Shown here: piece by piece, positions 11,895-23,850 of the stretch
Layout of the letters: every line of letters starts with the position of its first letter
Numbering within the stretch: the stretch's first letter is position 1
From: Parietaria judaica
Lineage: Eukaryota; Streptophyta; Magnoliopsida; Rosales; Urticaceae
Length of the DNA stretch: 64,000 nucleotides
Direction: 5' to 3'
Assembly (NCBI GenBank): GCA_954871525.1
Contig: OX940864.1
Coordinates: 9,418,001-9,482,000, forward strand
Notes under the pieces: generated by a model
The model's database searches: none
What the model saw: only the letters and a program-made list of their open reading frames with translations
Told to the model about the DNA's origin: nothing
Translations under genes and position numbers: made by a program

Positions 11895-13814
11895 CAAACA
11901 TGATGCCACCAATACGAACACCAGATTTGGTACCAAACGAGTTCCTCGCCGGCGAGGAGAAGCGCCTCATAGCCATAGCCAAGATCAAGCAAATACTTGG
12001 TGATCGCATGAAAACGTTAATCACGAGGATGATGCATTGCGCCTCTGAGATTATCACGGGTCATGTGAATGTCGATCAATCTCGCAACCAGCTACCGAAC
12101 CCAATTTTGATTTTTTTTTTTTTTTGGAAAGTACGTTACCGACGTGAGAGCTATGTTTACGGTATATATTGTTAACTGTAAATTAGGTGCGTTCATTTTG
12201 AGACATAATGACTTACTTAATGACATATTTTATGGCAGTATTGATATGCTCAAAGTAACTCTTCTCCTTATTTTATATATTTATATGTCTATATTCTAAA
12301 CGCTCCTAATTAGATTCTTGATAAATGTCATAACTACAGAGAGAGAGAAGAAAAGAAAAGAAAGAAAGAAAAAAAAAACACCTTCCATATGATATTCAGT
12401 TTGCTATTAGTATTAGAAACGATAATCTTGCTATTTAACATTATACAAACTTTCTTAAAGTATATCTAATTTATAAAAAAAATTCCTTGAAATCTTTGTA
12501 ATTAACTAGTAATGGTCATTTAGCTAGGTGTCTCGTCTAACGAGTTTAAAGGTCTGAATTTGTCACAAGTAATGTCTATGGCATTATATTTTCTTCATCC
12601 TACGTGCCTAAATAAAATGTGTATATCATATTTAAATATAAAAAATGATGTAGCCCGAACAAAACGAAAACAATGAATTTTTTGGAATAAGCTATCAAGC
12701 TCAATTTTTATTCATTCATCAACTAATCTTTCACTCTTTGAATTACAAATATATAGAAAATATCAAAACTCTTAAAACATACTTAAAATGCCTCACGTCT
12801 AATACTATTAATGACAAAATATTATACTAAAATAAATTTAAAATAAAACCCATGATTGATGCTGTGATTATCAATCACACAAACTTAAAGGCTTGATTTG
12901 ATAAACAATAAAAAATAAATTCAAAATATATGAAAAATAAAGTTATGGAGATTGAGAAGAATTTGGCTTTAGTTTGCATTCTCAATGCAAATAATGTACG
13001 TTTGCATAAAAAATCATGCATGTACTACGTAATTATTAATAGGATCAATATGTTTTAATATTTTTAATTTTGTGTTTAATTTTCTATTTTGATGATCTTC
13101 ATTTTCCTGGTTGCAGGGGTGGATCCCACCCTATATTAACAACCCCTGTATTTTTTTAAATGCATTAATACTAATTCAATTCTTAAAAATCTATTCAAAT
13201 AAACCCTCCCAAATCCAAAGTCCAACTACCCGCAAAGCCCAAGCCCAATTGATATTTTATTTATAAAGAAAACTTGAATAAATATTCCTCAAAGCATTAC
13301 TAATTGATTTTTTATGCTTAACACAAAAAACAGTAAAACTATTCTTCAAATTTTTTATTTTTATTTTTTTTACTATGAAACCTGGTGATGTAAGTAAATT
13401 TTAAGACAGGGATAAAATTTAGAGTAAAAAAACTATGAAAAATAATTTAATTTTGGTGTTTAATAATATAAATTTCAATTAATAGCGTTTTAGAGAATAT
13501 TAATTCAAATTTCTTTATTAAATATTGGTCGAAGTCGTTTAGGTCATTTTTCAAAGTTACAAATATTATTTAGGGACTAATATTTCCCTTTATATTATTT
13601 TAGGCCAATCCTATAATTTAGTGTTATCTATTTCAATCTTTATTTTCGAGCAAAGGAATTGCCATCTTCTCTCAAAAAAACAAAAAAAAAAAAACTCTAC
13701 GTGTACGGATAAACTTCGGGCTAGCTTGTTAGATTCCCTCGATCCTATTTAAATATCAGGAATATATATTATATGTATGTATGTATAGTTGGCAACTTGG
13801 CATATATATATCAC
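11895..13814. other. AT-rich intergenic DNA; short open frame 11900-12175
   Basis: About 1.9 kb. The open frame at 11900-12175 begins MMPPIRTPDLVPNEF and has a charged first half (AGEEKRLIAIAKIKQ), then degenerates through a poly-T run. It is not a family I recognise and could be a fragment of a gene broken by the adjacent hAT insertion, or chance. The rest is AT-rich with nothing supportable. Confidence 0.4.
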
Positions 13815-13834
13815 GATTCGTTCAATACATATCT
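13815..13834. repeat. Target-site duplication of the LINE, left copy
   Basis: The 20-mer gattcgttcaatacatatct is repeated exactly at 28776-28795, on the far side of the LINE and its nested copia element. A long duplication is typical of target-primed reverse transcription. Confidence 0.95.
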
Positions 13835-13864
13835 TTTTGAAGGAAAAAGATCTATTGGCATTGA

Positions 13865-16800
13865 TTAAGATTCAAAAGGGACGGAGTCCCGACGTACAAC
13901 GTTTACAAGCCACTCCGGGCAATCGAACCCCGAAAAATCCGTGGGTAAAAAGGAAAGACGAGCTTTCGCGATACAATTAGCTACTTCGTTACAAGATCTA
14001 GAAGTCCAATTGTAGCTAGTAGAAAAGCCCACCGACCGGGCCAAGGAAGCGATGTCCGACAAAATTGCCCCCCGAGTGCCGTGAAGATTCCCTTCATTGG
14101 CCAACCGCGTTGCTTGTAAACAATCGGACTCAACGGCGGAGACAATCCAACCCCGGGTTTGAGTAAAAAGTAGCCCCCAACGGATGGCGATGCACTCGGC
14201 CGTCAAAGTCGAATCCACATGTTCAATTAGCGAGGCCGAAACCCCCACAACCGACCCATTCCGGTCTCGAACGACCGCACCAAGACCCGAACGGCCGGAC
14301 TTCACATCCCACGCAGCGTCCACATTAAGCTTGAGCCCTCCATCCTCGGCTCCTTTCCAATACGTTCGACTAACCTCCGTGCTAAGTGGATTTGAGTCCA
14401 TGGTTCGGGCTTGGCGTTTGTAGCCCGCAAACCAACTAGTAACCTCCTCCACCCAAGTTTCCAGTGTCTTTATATGGCCCTCAAAAAGACGAACATTCCG
14501 ATCATTCCAAGACGCCCAAATGAGTCCGCAAAAGAACTCTAAGTTCGGGGTATTGAGGGTCTCGAAAGCCCGGAAACAAAGTTCCCGAAATGGAAGATTC
14601 TCCGTTTTTTCAACCCATCTTTGTAGAAGCGAGTAACCCCACACCTCCTTAGCTCTTTCGCAACTCCAAACCGCATGGATAGCGTCCTCCGGGAGAGCCC
14701 CGCAAAACCTACAAAAAGGTAGACAATCGATACCTCTTCCCCGAAGCGCACCAAGAGTCGGAAGCGCTTCAAACCACACCCGCCAAACTAGGTGTTTCAC
14801 TTTGGGCGGTATTTGTAAGCTCCACATCTTCTTCAACCATCGTACATCATCGTCACTAGTGCTTGAAGGACCTCCCCGGCCATCCATCCGAGCTAAGCGG
14901 TACCCCGATCGAACCGTATACAATCCATTTTCCTCAAAGTGCCAAACTAAACGGTCTTGGGCTTGTCTCACACTCAAGGGAATCTTCAAAATGGCTTCGG
15001 CATCAAAAGGAGACATTAATGCCTCAACCACCTCTTTGTTCCATTCTCCATCGTTGATGAAATCGGATACACACCATGGGTGCGCGTCATCCGGCTCTTC
15101 CGAAAACACCTTGAAAGCCCCCGCTCTTAGAATCCAAGGTTGCTTGAAGGCTCTCAAGTTGCCTTCGCCGATTTGCCACCGGGTGCCGCGGCGGACCAAA
15201 TCTCTTCCCCAACAAAGGCTTTTGCAAAGGAATGAGATATGACCTATGTTTTCAAAATCGAGCACCGACGAGTTCGGGAAGTATTTAGCTTTTAGAACTC
15301 TAGCCATCAGGCTTTCCGGGTGTTGAATGATACGCCAAGTGAGACGTCCCAAAAGAGCTTGATTAAAGTCCCCAAGGTCCTTGAAGCCTAAACCACATTC
15401 CGCTTTTGGCTTTGCGATAAGCTCCCACCGCTTCCAATGAATCTTCCGCTTGTCTTCCGATCCTCCCCACCAAAACCGAGCGGTAATTCCATGAAGGTCC
15501 TTGATGATAGTGGCCGGGAGTCTAAAGAGACTCATGATGTACGTTGGGATGGCTTGGACAACCGAGTTCACGAGTACCTCCCTACCCCCGGCGGAGAACA
15601 TCTTCGTTTTCCAAGCCCCCAGATGCTTTTGGACCCGACTTTTAATCTTGCTAAACACCAAATCTTTGTTTCTTCTAACATGAACCGGAAGTCCAAGGTA
15701 GGATTCAAGCTCTTCCACCACAGGGATTTGTAACCATTGGGAGAACCGGTTCGCCACTTCACTTGTGATATTTTTGGAAAAGCACATCATGGATTTCTCC
15801 GTGTTCACTATTTGTCCAGACCCCCTTTCATAGACCGTCAAAAGAGAGTGTATAGCACGACAACAATCTTCACTGGCTTCGCAAAAGAGGATACTACCAT
15901 CCGCAAAGAGGAGGTGCGATACCGACGGAGCCGAAGGTCGGCAAGAAAATCCCCGCAAAAGGCCCAAACGTTCTTGACCCCGGATAAGGGCGGAGAAACC
16001 TTCCGCACATATAAGAAAGAGATATGGTGATAAAGGGCAACCTTGTCGAAGCCCCCGTTTTGGGGCAAAAGATCCACCAATCCTACCATTGACAACAACG
16101 GAGAAGATTGGGGTGGAGATGCAATCCCGTACCACCGCTAACACTCTCGGACCGAACCCCATTCTTGTCATCATAGCTATTATAAAACCCCATTCAACTC
16201 GGTCGTACGCTTTGCTCATGTCGAGCTTTAGCGCCAAAGCCCCTTTCCTCCTCCTTGAAATATGCTTGATGGAGTGTAGAAGTTCATAAGCAATAGCGGC
16301 ATTGTCCGTGATTAGTCTTCTAGAAACAAAAGCACTTTGAGAATCCGATATCACGGATGAAAGTGCTCCTTTGATGCGGTTCGCAACAACCTTGGTAACA
16401 ATTTTTAGCGTGACGTTGCAAAGACTTATAGGCCGGAAATCCTTTACTCTTGTGGGGTTCTTGACTTTGGGAATAAGAACAATATTGGTGGCGTTCCATG
16501 TTCTTGCACTAGCTTTGCCATTTAAAATGTCTAAGCATTCTTTCCGGACACCCGGTCCTACCGTTTTCCAAAACCTTTGAAAGAAAAGAGCATGGAAATC
16601 GTCGGGACCCGGTTCTTTCTTAGGACCCATAGAGAAAAGAGCTTTGTCCACCTCATCTCCGAAGAACTCATTTTCCGACATGTCGCGTTGGATCTCCGAT
16701 ATCAACTTCACATCTTCGCGGGTGATCGAGCGAAAATCATCTTCGGTGGCCCCGTTAGAGTTGAAGATCCCGGAAAAATAGCTTTCGAAGACCGCACGTA

Positions 16801-17758
16801 CTTCCCTTTCCGAAGTGACCCACGTGCCCGAATCGTCGAGGATGCCCCGAATGGCATTTTGAGCTTTCCTACGCACGGCCCGGGCGTGAAAGTAAGAGGT
16901 GTTTTTATCCCCGCCCTTAAGCCAATCCGTTCTTGCTCTTTGTTTCCAATAATAGTCTCCACCAAAATAAGACCATCGAGTTCGGCCCGCATTCTCTTCA
17001 CGTTTTAAGCAACCTCCGGGGTGAACGTTTCTCGATGAGCCTTTTCGATGTTCTCCGATAGCACCCGGATTCTCTTATCCCTATGACCGAACGAGAGTCG
17101 TGCCCATTTCCTCAAAGCGGTTTTACACTCCGCAAGCCCCAAAGAACAGAGGTCGGTTCCCATCCCTCGAGTGCCAGTCCGCCAAGCTTCTTGGACAACC
17201 CTTTCGCAACCGTCGTTCAAGAGCCACCCCGATTCAAAGGCCCACCGGGATGAAGAGAGTGAGCAGTCCGGCGGAACAAAGGCGGAGCCGATGGTGTTGA
17301 TGAGGATAGGCCTATGATCCGATCCCCAAAACTCCAACGCCTTCACCAAGGATTCCGGGTATAGGCATTTCCATTCCGGATTAGCACACGCGCGATTTAA
17401 CCTACATTGAACATTCCTAGCTCCACTTTGCATATTATTCCATGTGAAAGAGTCCCCTTGTTAGCCTAGATCGATTAAATTACAAACCTCGAGGGTCTCC
17501 GAGAACAAGGCCATATCCGTCGGCCGACGTCGGGCCCGTCTTAAATGTTCATGATCAAATAGTACCTCGTTGAAGTCACCGGCACACAACCAAGGGCTCT
17601 CATTGCCTTTGTGGATCCGACGCAGAAGCTCCCACGAGAGCTGTCATGATGACTCGTTTGGTTCGCCATAGAAGCCTGTGAATCGTGAGCTAAGGCAAGC
17701 ATCGTCTTTAATATCGGCATCCATGTAACTCTTACTAAAGCTCCGGATAGAGACTTCC
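13865..17758 (-). pseudogene. LINE ORF2: end of endonuclease, RT, RNase H
   Basis: The main open stretch, 16876 to 13865, encodes about 1000 residues. The RT fingers and palm include ADLF-type blocks, DMSKAYDRVEW, and RQGCPLSPYLF. The catalytic box reads FADG where LINE RTs have F/YADD, so a catalytic Asp is lost. Then come a zf-RVT region (KVKHLVWR, CRFCGALPEDAIHAVWSC) and an RNase H domain with LNVDAAW, TAECIAI and ESDC, so its acidic residues are kept. Upstream, the frame is broken near 16935 (one-base shift) and by stops at 17005-17007, 17461-17463 and 17644-17646. The endonuclease motifs GDFNEV and GSDHRPI are visible between those breaks. Not functional. Confidence 0.9.
17754..17758. 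repeat. Copia target-site duplication, left (CTTCC)
   Basis: CTTCC immediately before the TG of the left LTR, matched by CTTCC at 27728-27732 just after the CA of the right LTR. Confidence 0.95.
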
Positions 17759-20457
17759 TGTTGGAAATCACGTCTCGGATTCCGTATAATTATCACGATT
17801 CATACGTCCGAACCGTCAGGGTAACATTTAAAAAAATATTTTAAAGCGGAAAACTTGTTATCCAAACAACGGTCCGAATATCGGATAATAACCATATCCC
17901 AAGATCTGATAAATATTATGCAATTTAATATTCATAACTCATTATTAATAAACTAGTCATAATAGGAAATAAATAGAAAGCAGTAAATGTTTGCATTTAT
18001 TAACCCAATGCATAAGGCCGTACCTCGTTTGGCGATTTCGGCTGCCCACTCTGAGTCGGGCAGGGCTCCGCCGTTGCTGAGGGAATCTCCCGTGATCTTC
18101 CGGGATATTCTCCTGGAATCCTCGTACCGAAGCGTGGGCTTCGCCGGCAGGACTCCGTCGCAAAATTTTAACTGATGGTTCTTTTTAAGCTTCCGGAGAA
18201 ATAGTCTCCTAAGCCGAACCAGAAGAAGAGATCAGAGAGAAAATTCGCAGACCCTAAAGGAGAGGGAGAGTTCGAATTTTTCTCTGGGGAAAGGTGTGAA
18301 AAATGTGTAGAATGAGCTCCCTATTTATAGGCTCAAGACTGTAACCGATTTGGAGATATTCCCTCCCTAAATTCGAATTTCATTAATTAAATATAATTAA
18401 TTATCTCAATCCAATGGTCCAGATTTAATCTCATCTAAATCCAATGGATATAATTAATTAGGGATTTAATTAAATAAGAAAGATTTAGATAAATCAAAAA
18501 TCCAATCTTATCTTCTTATCATCATAAAATTCGAATCATTATTATCTAGATCCAACGGTTGAGATGATTCTTAAAACCGATCTAATGGATCAAATAAGTT
18601 AAGGATAAATTTATTAAAACAATTTTTTCGAATTTATCCATAAACCTAATTCGAATATATATAGATATATATATAATTAATCAATTCTTAATCCGACGGT
18701 ATAGATTAAATCTTAGACCGATCCAACGGATATAATTGATTAATCAAATTCGAAAATTAAAACTTGGTCACCAAGTTATTAATTTCGAATTCATCAATAT
18801 CCTAATCCAACGGTTGATACTAAATCATAACCGATCCAATGGATAATATTGATTTTAGGGATTTGCCAAATTACCAAAACATTTGGTACTTATGCCGCAA
18901 ATATAGAAATACCAAATCAAGCTATTCGAATTTAACTAGGGTTTCATATGACAAACCCTAATTCGAATTTACACATATTAATATATATAATTATATATAT
19001 TCATTTATTAATATAAATCTATTAATTATTAATTAATTATTAATAAGATATTAATAATTAAATCCAAATAATTAAATTATATTAATAAATCCTGATCTCA
19101 ATATCACACATAAAAATGTCATGGTGCCACACCATCATTTAAATTCGTGACATGTGATTTAATTTCAAAGTTTATCGAACCGATCACAAACTTAGAAAAT
19201 CCATAAATCACTAACCGTAAGTCGAAATGACTTGGTTCAAAAAGCAAAGTTGCTTAGAATTTAATTTCCAACAACATGGTGCTGATAGAAAATCTAAATT
19301 CTAACTTTCTTTTTGTCAGTTAATTTCGTGTACCAAAATATGATACTTTTGCCACGCCAACGATAAAACTATCTGATGTCTGACACAGACCTTTCAGTTT
19401 TATAAGTCAAGCCAAATGATTAAACATTATCCAGAATGTATTTTAATCACGTACGTATCATCCTTTACGGAGCTATCCTGGGGACCATGGACCCGTATCA
19501 CTTAAGCTCCAACGAACTGCTAGTTGTTCGTCAAACCTCGAAGTGATTCCACTATAGACCCGAGGCTGCACTCTTTAGTGATACGGTATATATTATTCCC
19601 TTTCTAATAGCAGGGTGTCCATTGATACAATCAAATTCGGGTTATTGATCTTTCACTTGATGATTCATAAATGAGCATGCGGTTTTTACCGTTATGCCCC
19701 TCATTGTATTTACTTCCTTGACTCAGTCAGCAATATCATGAGTAACCCACTTATGGTTTCGATTCATAAGTTGCGCATGGGTATCTCTCACTTCTCACCA
19801 CCGATAATCAAGGGAATCATCATCACTCTAAGGAGAGCTGTGTGATGCCCATGTCTATGACCAAGCTACCCTTACTGCTGACTCTCATGTTCCCAAAATA
19901 ATAGTGTTGGGAACAGCTGTAATATTTCGTGTTCTTTAACGGTTAAATCAAAGAACAATCAAGTCAGCAGCTTGGACTCAAGATCACTCAGGACTTAGAT
20001 CGAATATCCATTTGATCATCTACTAGTGACTCAACTCCAAGTTATCAGTGAAGGTCTTATATGATGACTTCCGGAGTTTAAGTCAGGTCCAGTCCAGTAT
20101 GAAGACACTTCATACTTAATGCACTTCTAGTGAGTGTGACACACACAAAATCCAGAATAGGATTATCACTTAGTCACATTAATGACCTTATACGATTAAT
20201 GGGCTCCCACCCAGTTGATCAGGTCACGGACATTTTAAGTTCATTTATTATGATTATTAATTCTTCCTCACATTGACTCTGTTGTGATAATAATAACATA
20301 ATTGCATCCTTCATGAACTAAGGAATCAAACATTCTATTTTACTCTACCGGAAACTATAATAAGATTATCATAATAAGCATCATCTTTATTCAACGACTT
20401 GTCATAATCTTTTACAAAGGGATAAAATATCTTGTTTAAGGACACACATGTCCAACA
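17759..20457 (-). repeat. Copia 3' LTR (left)
   Basis: 2699 bp, starting tgttggaaatc and ending tgtccaaca in plus orientation. It is nearly identical to the right LTR (24980-27727); by eye I find roughly 20 substitutions plus one AT-repeat insertion in the other copy. The element reads on the minus strand, so this is its 3' LTR. Confidence 0.95.
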
Positions 20458-20470
20458 ATCTCCCACTTGT
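20458..20470 (-). other. Polypurine tract of the copia element
   Basis: Minus strand tacaagtgggagat, directly before the 3' LTR TG. A G/A-rich run at this place primes plus-strand DNA synthesis in LTR retrotransposons. Confidence 0.7.
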
Positions 20471-20472
20471 AC

Positions 20473-22203
20473 TTAAAGAAGATGACCCATGTCTTTCAGA
20501 CCCATATTCTCCAGATGCCTCCTGAATATTTTCTCTGGCAACGTCTTGGTGAATGGATCAGCCAGATTGTCTTCCGAAGCTATTTTCACAACCCTTACGT
20601 CGCCACGATGCACTATCTCTCTTATGAGATGGTATTTGCGTTCTATATGTTTTGCCTTGTTATGGTCTCTGGGCTCTTTAGAATTTTCCACCGCACCACT
20701 GTTGTCACAGTATAGTGTTTGGGGCCCATCTACATCTGGAACAACTCCCAGTTCTATGTAGAAATTCTTGAGCCAAACTGATTCTTTGGCTGCCTCACAG
20801 GCTGCCATGTATTCAGCTTCCATGGTGGAATCTGCGATACAGGATTGCTTTATGCTTCTCCAGAATATCGCTCCACCAGCAAGGGTGTACACTGCTCCTG
20901 ACGTTGACTTTCTCGCGTCTCTATCAGACATAAAGTCTGAATCAGTGTATCCTAGTGGATTCAGTTCTGATCCTGAAAACACTAACATATAGTTTCTCGT
21001 TCTCCGAAGATACTTGAGAATGTTCTTCACTGCAGTCCAGTGAGCCATACCAGGGTTGGATTGATATCTGCTAACAATTCCCACAGCGTAACAGATGTCT
21101 GGCCTAGTACACTCCATAGCGTACATCAGACTTCCCACTGCTGAAGCATAGGGTATCCTCCTCATCACGTCTTGCTCTTCCGGAGAAGTTGGGCATTGTT
21201 TCCTACTAAGGAATACTCCATGTCTGGTTGGTAAATTACCTCCCTTGGAGTTTGCCATTGCAAAACGTTCAAGCACCTTATCAATGTAAGTTGCTTGCGA
21301 TAAGGCTAGAAGCCTGTTGTTGCGATCCCTGAATATACGGATCCCAAGAACATAGCTGGCTTCTCCCATGTCCTTCATTTGGAATTGCGTAGATAGCCAC
21401 GCTTTTACGTCCGATAGCTTCTTCACACTGTTTCCAATGAGAAGAATATCGTCGACGTACAGAACAAGAAAAATTTCCACGGTTTCGTCATTGAGTTTAT
21501 AAATGCAGGCCTCAGTGACATTTTGAATGAATCCATAGGTTTTGATGGTTTCATCAAACCTCAGATTCCAGGATCTGGAAGCTTGCTTTAATCCATAAAT
21601 GGATTTAAGTAATCTACAAACTTTCCCTTCTTGACCCTGTTGCACGAACCCCTCTGGTTGGTCCATATAGATGTTTTCGTCAATGTACCCGTTCAGGAAT
21701 GCGGTTTTGACGTCCATCTGCCAAATCTCATAATTGAGACTACAGGCTATGGCCATGAGAATCCGGATGGACTTGAACTTAGCGACTGGAGCGAAGGTTT
21801 CATCGAAATCAATACCTTCCCTCTGGGTAAAACCCTTTGCCACTAGTCTAGCCTTGAAGGTTTCAACCTTCCCGTCCACCCCTCTCTTTCGCTTGTATAC
21901 CCACTTACAGCCAATGGTTTTGAAACCATCCGGTAAGTCTACAAGTTCCCAGACTTCATTAGAATCCATAGATTCTATTTCTTGGTTCATGGCTTCCTGC
22001 CATTCTCCCTTATCAGGATCCTCCATAGCTTGTTTGTAGCCTATGGGATCTTCAACACTAGTGTCCGTGACAGCTAGGTGAAATTCCAACTGGGTGTGCT
22101 CGTAGCGCTCAACAGGTCTTTTGAACCTCCCACTACGTCTGAGTACCCCTTGGTTCTGATTTGGGACCGTGGTTTCGGCACTCTCTTTTGATAACAGACG
22201 CTG
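20473..22203 (-). CDS. Copia reverse transcriptase and RNase H
   Basis: From the first Met (22089) the protein has 538 residues. The frame stays open upstream to about 22203, where similarity to copia pol stops (RRSGRFKRPVERYE is the linker before RT). RT motifs: KWVYKRKRG, KARLVAKGFTQ, MDVKTAFLNG, the catalytic box LYVDDILLIG (YVDD intact), SIYGLKQA. RNase H motifs: YTDSDF, ARKSTSGAVY, DSTMEAEYMA, YCDNSGA, KHIERKYHLIREIV, LADPFTKTLP. All catalytic acids are present and there is no internal stop. Protease and integrase, which should precede RT in copia, are missing, so this is a truncated pol. No start codon context for independent expression is evident. It may be translated only as a relic. 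Confidence 0.92.
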   Translation of the reverse strand, partial: QRLLSKESAETTVPNQNQGVLRRSGRFKRPVERYEHTQLEFHLAVTDTSVEDPIGYKQAMEDPDKGEWQEAMNQEIESMDSNEVWELVDLPDGFKTIGCKWVYKRKRGVDGKVETFKARLVAKGFTQREGIDFDETFAPVAKFKSIRILMAIACSLNYEIWQMDVKTAFLNGYIDENIYMDQPEGFVQQGQEGKVCRLLKSIYGLKQASRSWNLRFDETIKTYGFIQNVTEACIYKLNDETVEIFLVLYVDDILLIGNSVKKLSDVKAWLSTQFQMKDMGEASYVLGIRIFRDRNNRLLALSQATYIDKVLERFAMANSKGGNLPTRHGVFLSRKQCPTSPEEQDVMRRIPYASAVGSLMYAMECTRPDICYAVGIVSRYQSNPGMAHWTAVKNILKYLRRTRNYMLVFSGSELNPLGYTDSDFMSDRDARKSTSGAVYTLAGGAIFWRSIKQSCIADSTMEAEYMAACEAAKESVWLKNFYIELGVVPDVDGPQTLYCDNSGAVENSKEPRDHNKAKHIERKYHLIREIVHRGDVRVVKIASEDNLADPFTKTLPEKIFRRHLENMGLKDMGHLL

Positions 22204-22209
22204 TTATCA
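22189..22209. repeat. Perfect inverted repeat at the pol / captured-sequence junction
   Basis: tgataacag, spacer acg, ctgttatca: 9-bp arms. It sits where recognisable pol similarity ends, so it may mark the recombination joint. It could also act as a hairpin in the RNA. Confidence 0.7.
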
Positions 22210-22522
22210 TTCATCTGTGACTTTGTCACAAGATCCTAATTGTGAATGGTATTCTCTAATATCATTCTTTAATCATCATGATTAAAATGATACTTGATTT
22301 AAGTAAATCAATTAGAGTAATTAAAGACTATAGATGGAACAAAAACAATTGTCACTATATTTATCTGGATATTGCAAAAAACAAACTTTTAATTAACTAT
22401 GAATCATTTTGTGCAATCAATATCCAAAATAAATCGAGGTTTTAACAATGCAAAGATAATGATAACAATAAACTTAAATCGAGAAACTTAAAGCATGCTT
22501 CTTTCTTCGAGACACTCGAGTA

Positions 22523-23328
22523 CTAGCCGCTCTTGTTTCCTGCTGAGTTTTCATCAACAGAGCTCCCGCTGTATCCTGAAAAGAAATTGAACAAGCATTA
22601 GTATTTTAATCTATGGATCTGAGATTTAAATCTCTCCAATAAAAAACTAATTTTACGGGGTTGACAGAAGAGTCATTACCTCTCCAAGCCCGTAGATGCT
22701 CTCGACACATGGTGTGTCCTTTTGCTCTTGGTTTGAGCCAACATTCAATGCATAAAGCTCCTTCTCCGTTTTTCTTTTTAGCAGAAGCAACTTCTGTAAA
22801 AAAAAAACGTTTGCAATGTTTAGAATTTTAATCTATGGATCTGAGATTTAAATCTCTCCAATAAAAAACTAATTTCATTTCGAATTCAGAACAGGTTTTA
22901 CCCTTTTGTGAACTCATGTGCAGTCTGCATCGCAGCTGACCTCGCACTCTTTTTCTTGTTCCACATTGGAAGCACATTGCAGATAAACCAACTTTTCTTT
23001 CTTTTCTTCCCGGTTCAGCTTTCGATTCAGTTTTTCGTTTGTTATCCTTTGCCATTGCTTGAGTGACAAGATCTGTTACTTTGTTCACCTTCTTCATTAG
23101 TCTCTCAATTTCACCCATCGAGGCTTTGAGTACCGAATCTTTGAAGGATTGGCTTTTGTTTGGATACTGGTCTAATAAGAAACTGAGTAACTCATATTCA
23201 TTATCAGACTTAAACCAAGCACTGCCTTCTTTAAAAGTTGGTAGCTCAAACTCAGATGGAGGATCAGAGTTGACCGAATTTCTTTCATCATCCGTGACAT
23301 TAATAGCTTTAGACATTTTAACTGGCAT
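22523..23328 (-). CDS. Three-exon gene inside copia; two C2CH motifs, unknown function
   Basis: Predicted spliced CDS: exon 1 23328-22902, intron 22901-22794, exon 2 22793-22680, intron 22679-22576, exon 3 22575-22523; 594 bases, 197 residues. Both introns have GT-AG ends, a CTAA-type branch region and pyrimidine tract, and both are phase 1, so the frame is kept. The product is acidic at the N-terminus (TDDERNSV), has a lysine/arginine stretch (KRKTESKAEPGRKERK) and two motifs of the form C-x2-C-x11-C-x2-H (CFQC...CRLH in exon 1, CIEC...CREH in exon 2), plausible zinc sites. Exon 2 plus its intron look duplicated from the previous unit: the introns share about 50 bases. Not a family I recognise. 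It replaces gag/integrase in the element. Expression and splicing are inferred. Confidence 0.6.
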
Positions 23329-23474
23329 TGAAAAAGAAACTTATTAAACTTTATTATAGGTAGAATGTTTTAGAAAAATATTTTATTTGAAATAGTTACA
23401 TGATGCAAACATGTTCTGGGCAAAACGTTAAATAAACCCTTTAACTATTTCGTGATAATTTAACCGACTGTACA

Positions 23475-23850
23475 CGTCGTTGCCGTCCTTAGTGGCATGG
23501 TCACTCTAGGGTGACTCGCGGTGTCAACCGTGTAGTTTGGTTAAACTAAGTTTTAGTCATAAACTTAATTAATATTCATAACAAGAACCACCAAGTTCTC
23601 TATGATTATTAACTATCACCATAGACGGTCAGGAAGCACCAACTTCCGTGCAAGCTTAACCCATTATTTTTGGTTCTCGGGATCCTCTTGGAAACGTCGT
23701 CCTTATGGAATGGTCACACTAGGGTGACTCGCGGTCCATTTCCAAGATTCCTCCGTCCCCATATTCTTTTGGAACTATCACGTTGTCAAACCTCCCACAA
23801 GCACACCTTCCTTAGGGAATGGACACACTAGGGTGACTCGAGGCGGTGTG
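23475..23850 (-). repeat. Three dispersed copies of a leader motif in copia
   Basis: The phrase ctagggtgactcg, each time preceded by an atggtcac/atggacac block and a tccttag/tccttat block, occurs at about 23475-23525, 23694-23737 and 23800-23847. Together they span the untranslated leader between the 5' LTR and the first coding exon. This could be an RNA structure or packaging signal; that is only inference. Confidence 0.7.

Noticed and set aside
11900..12175. 91-codon frame beginning MMPPIRTPDLV
   Set aside because: Possibly a gene fragment, but no family recognised and it runs into a poly-T tract; not called as a gene.
14184..17300. Plus-strand open frames across the LINE
   Set aside because: Antisense shadows of the LINE ORF2 on the minus strand.
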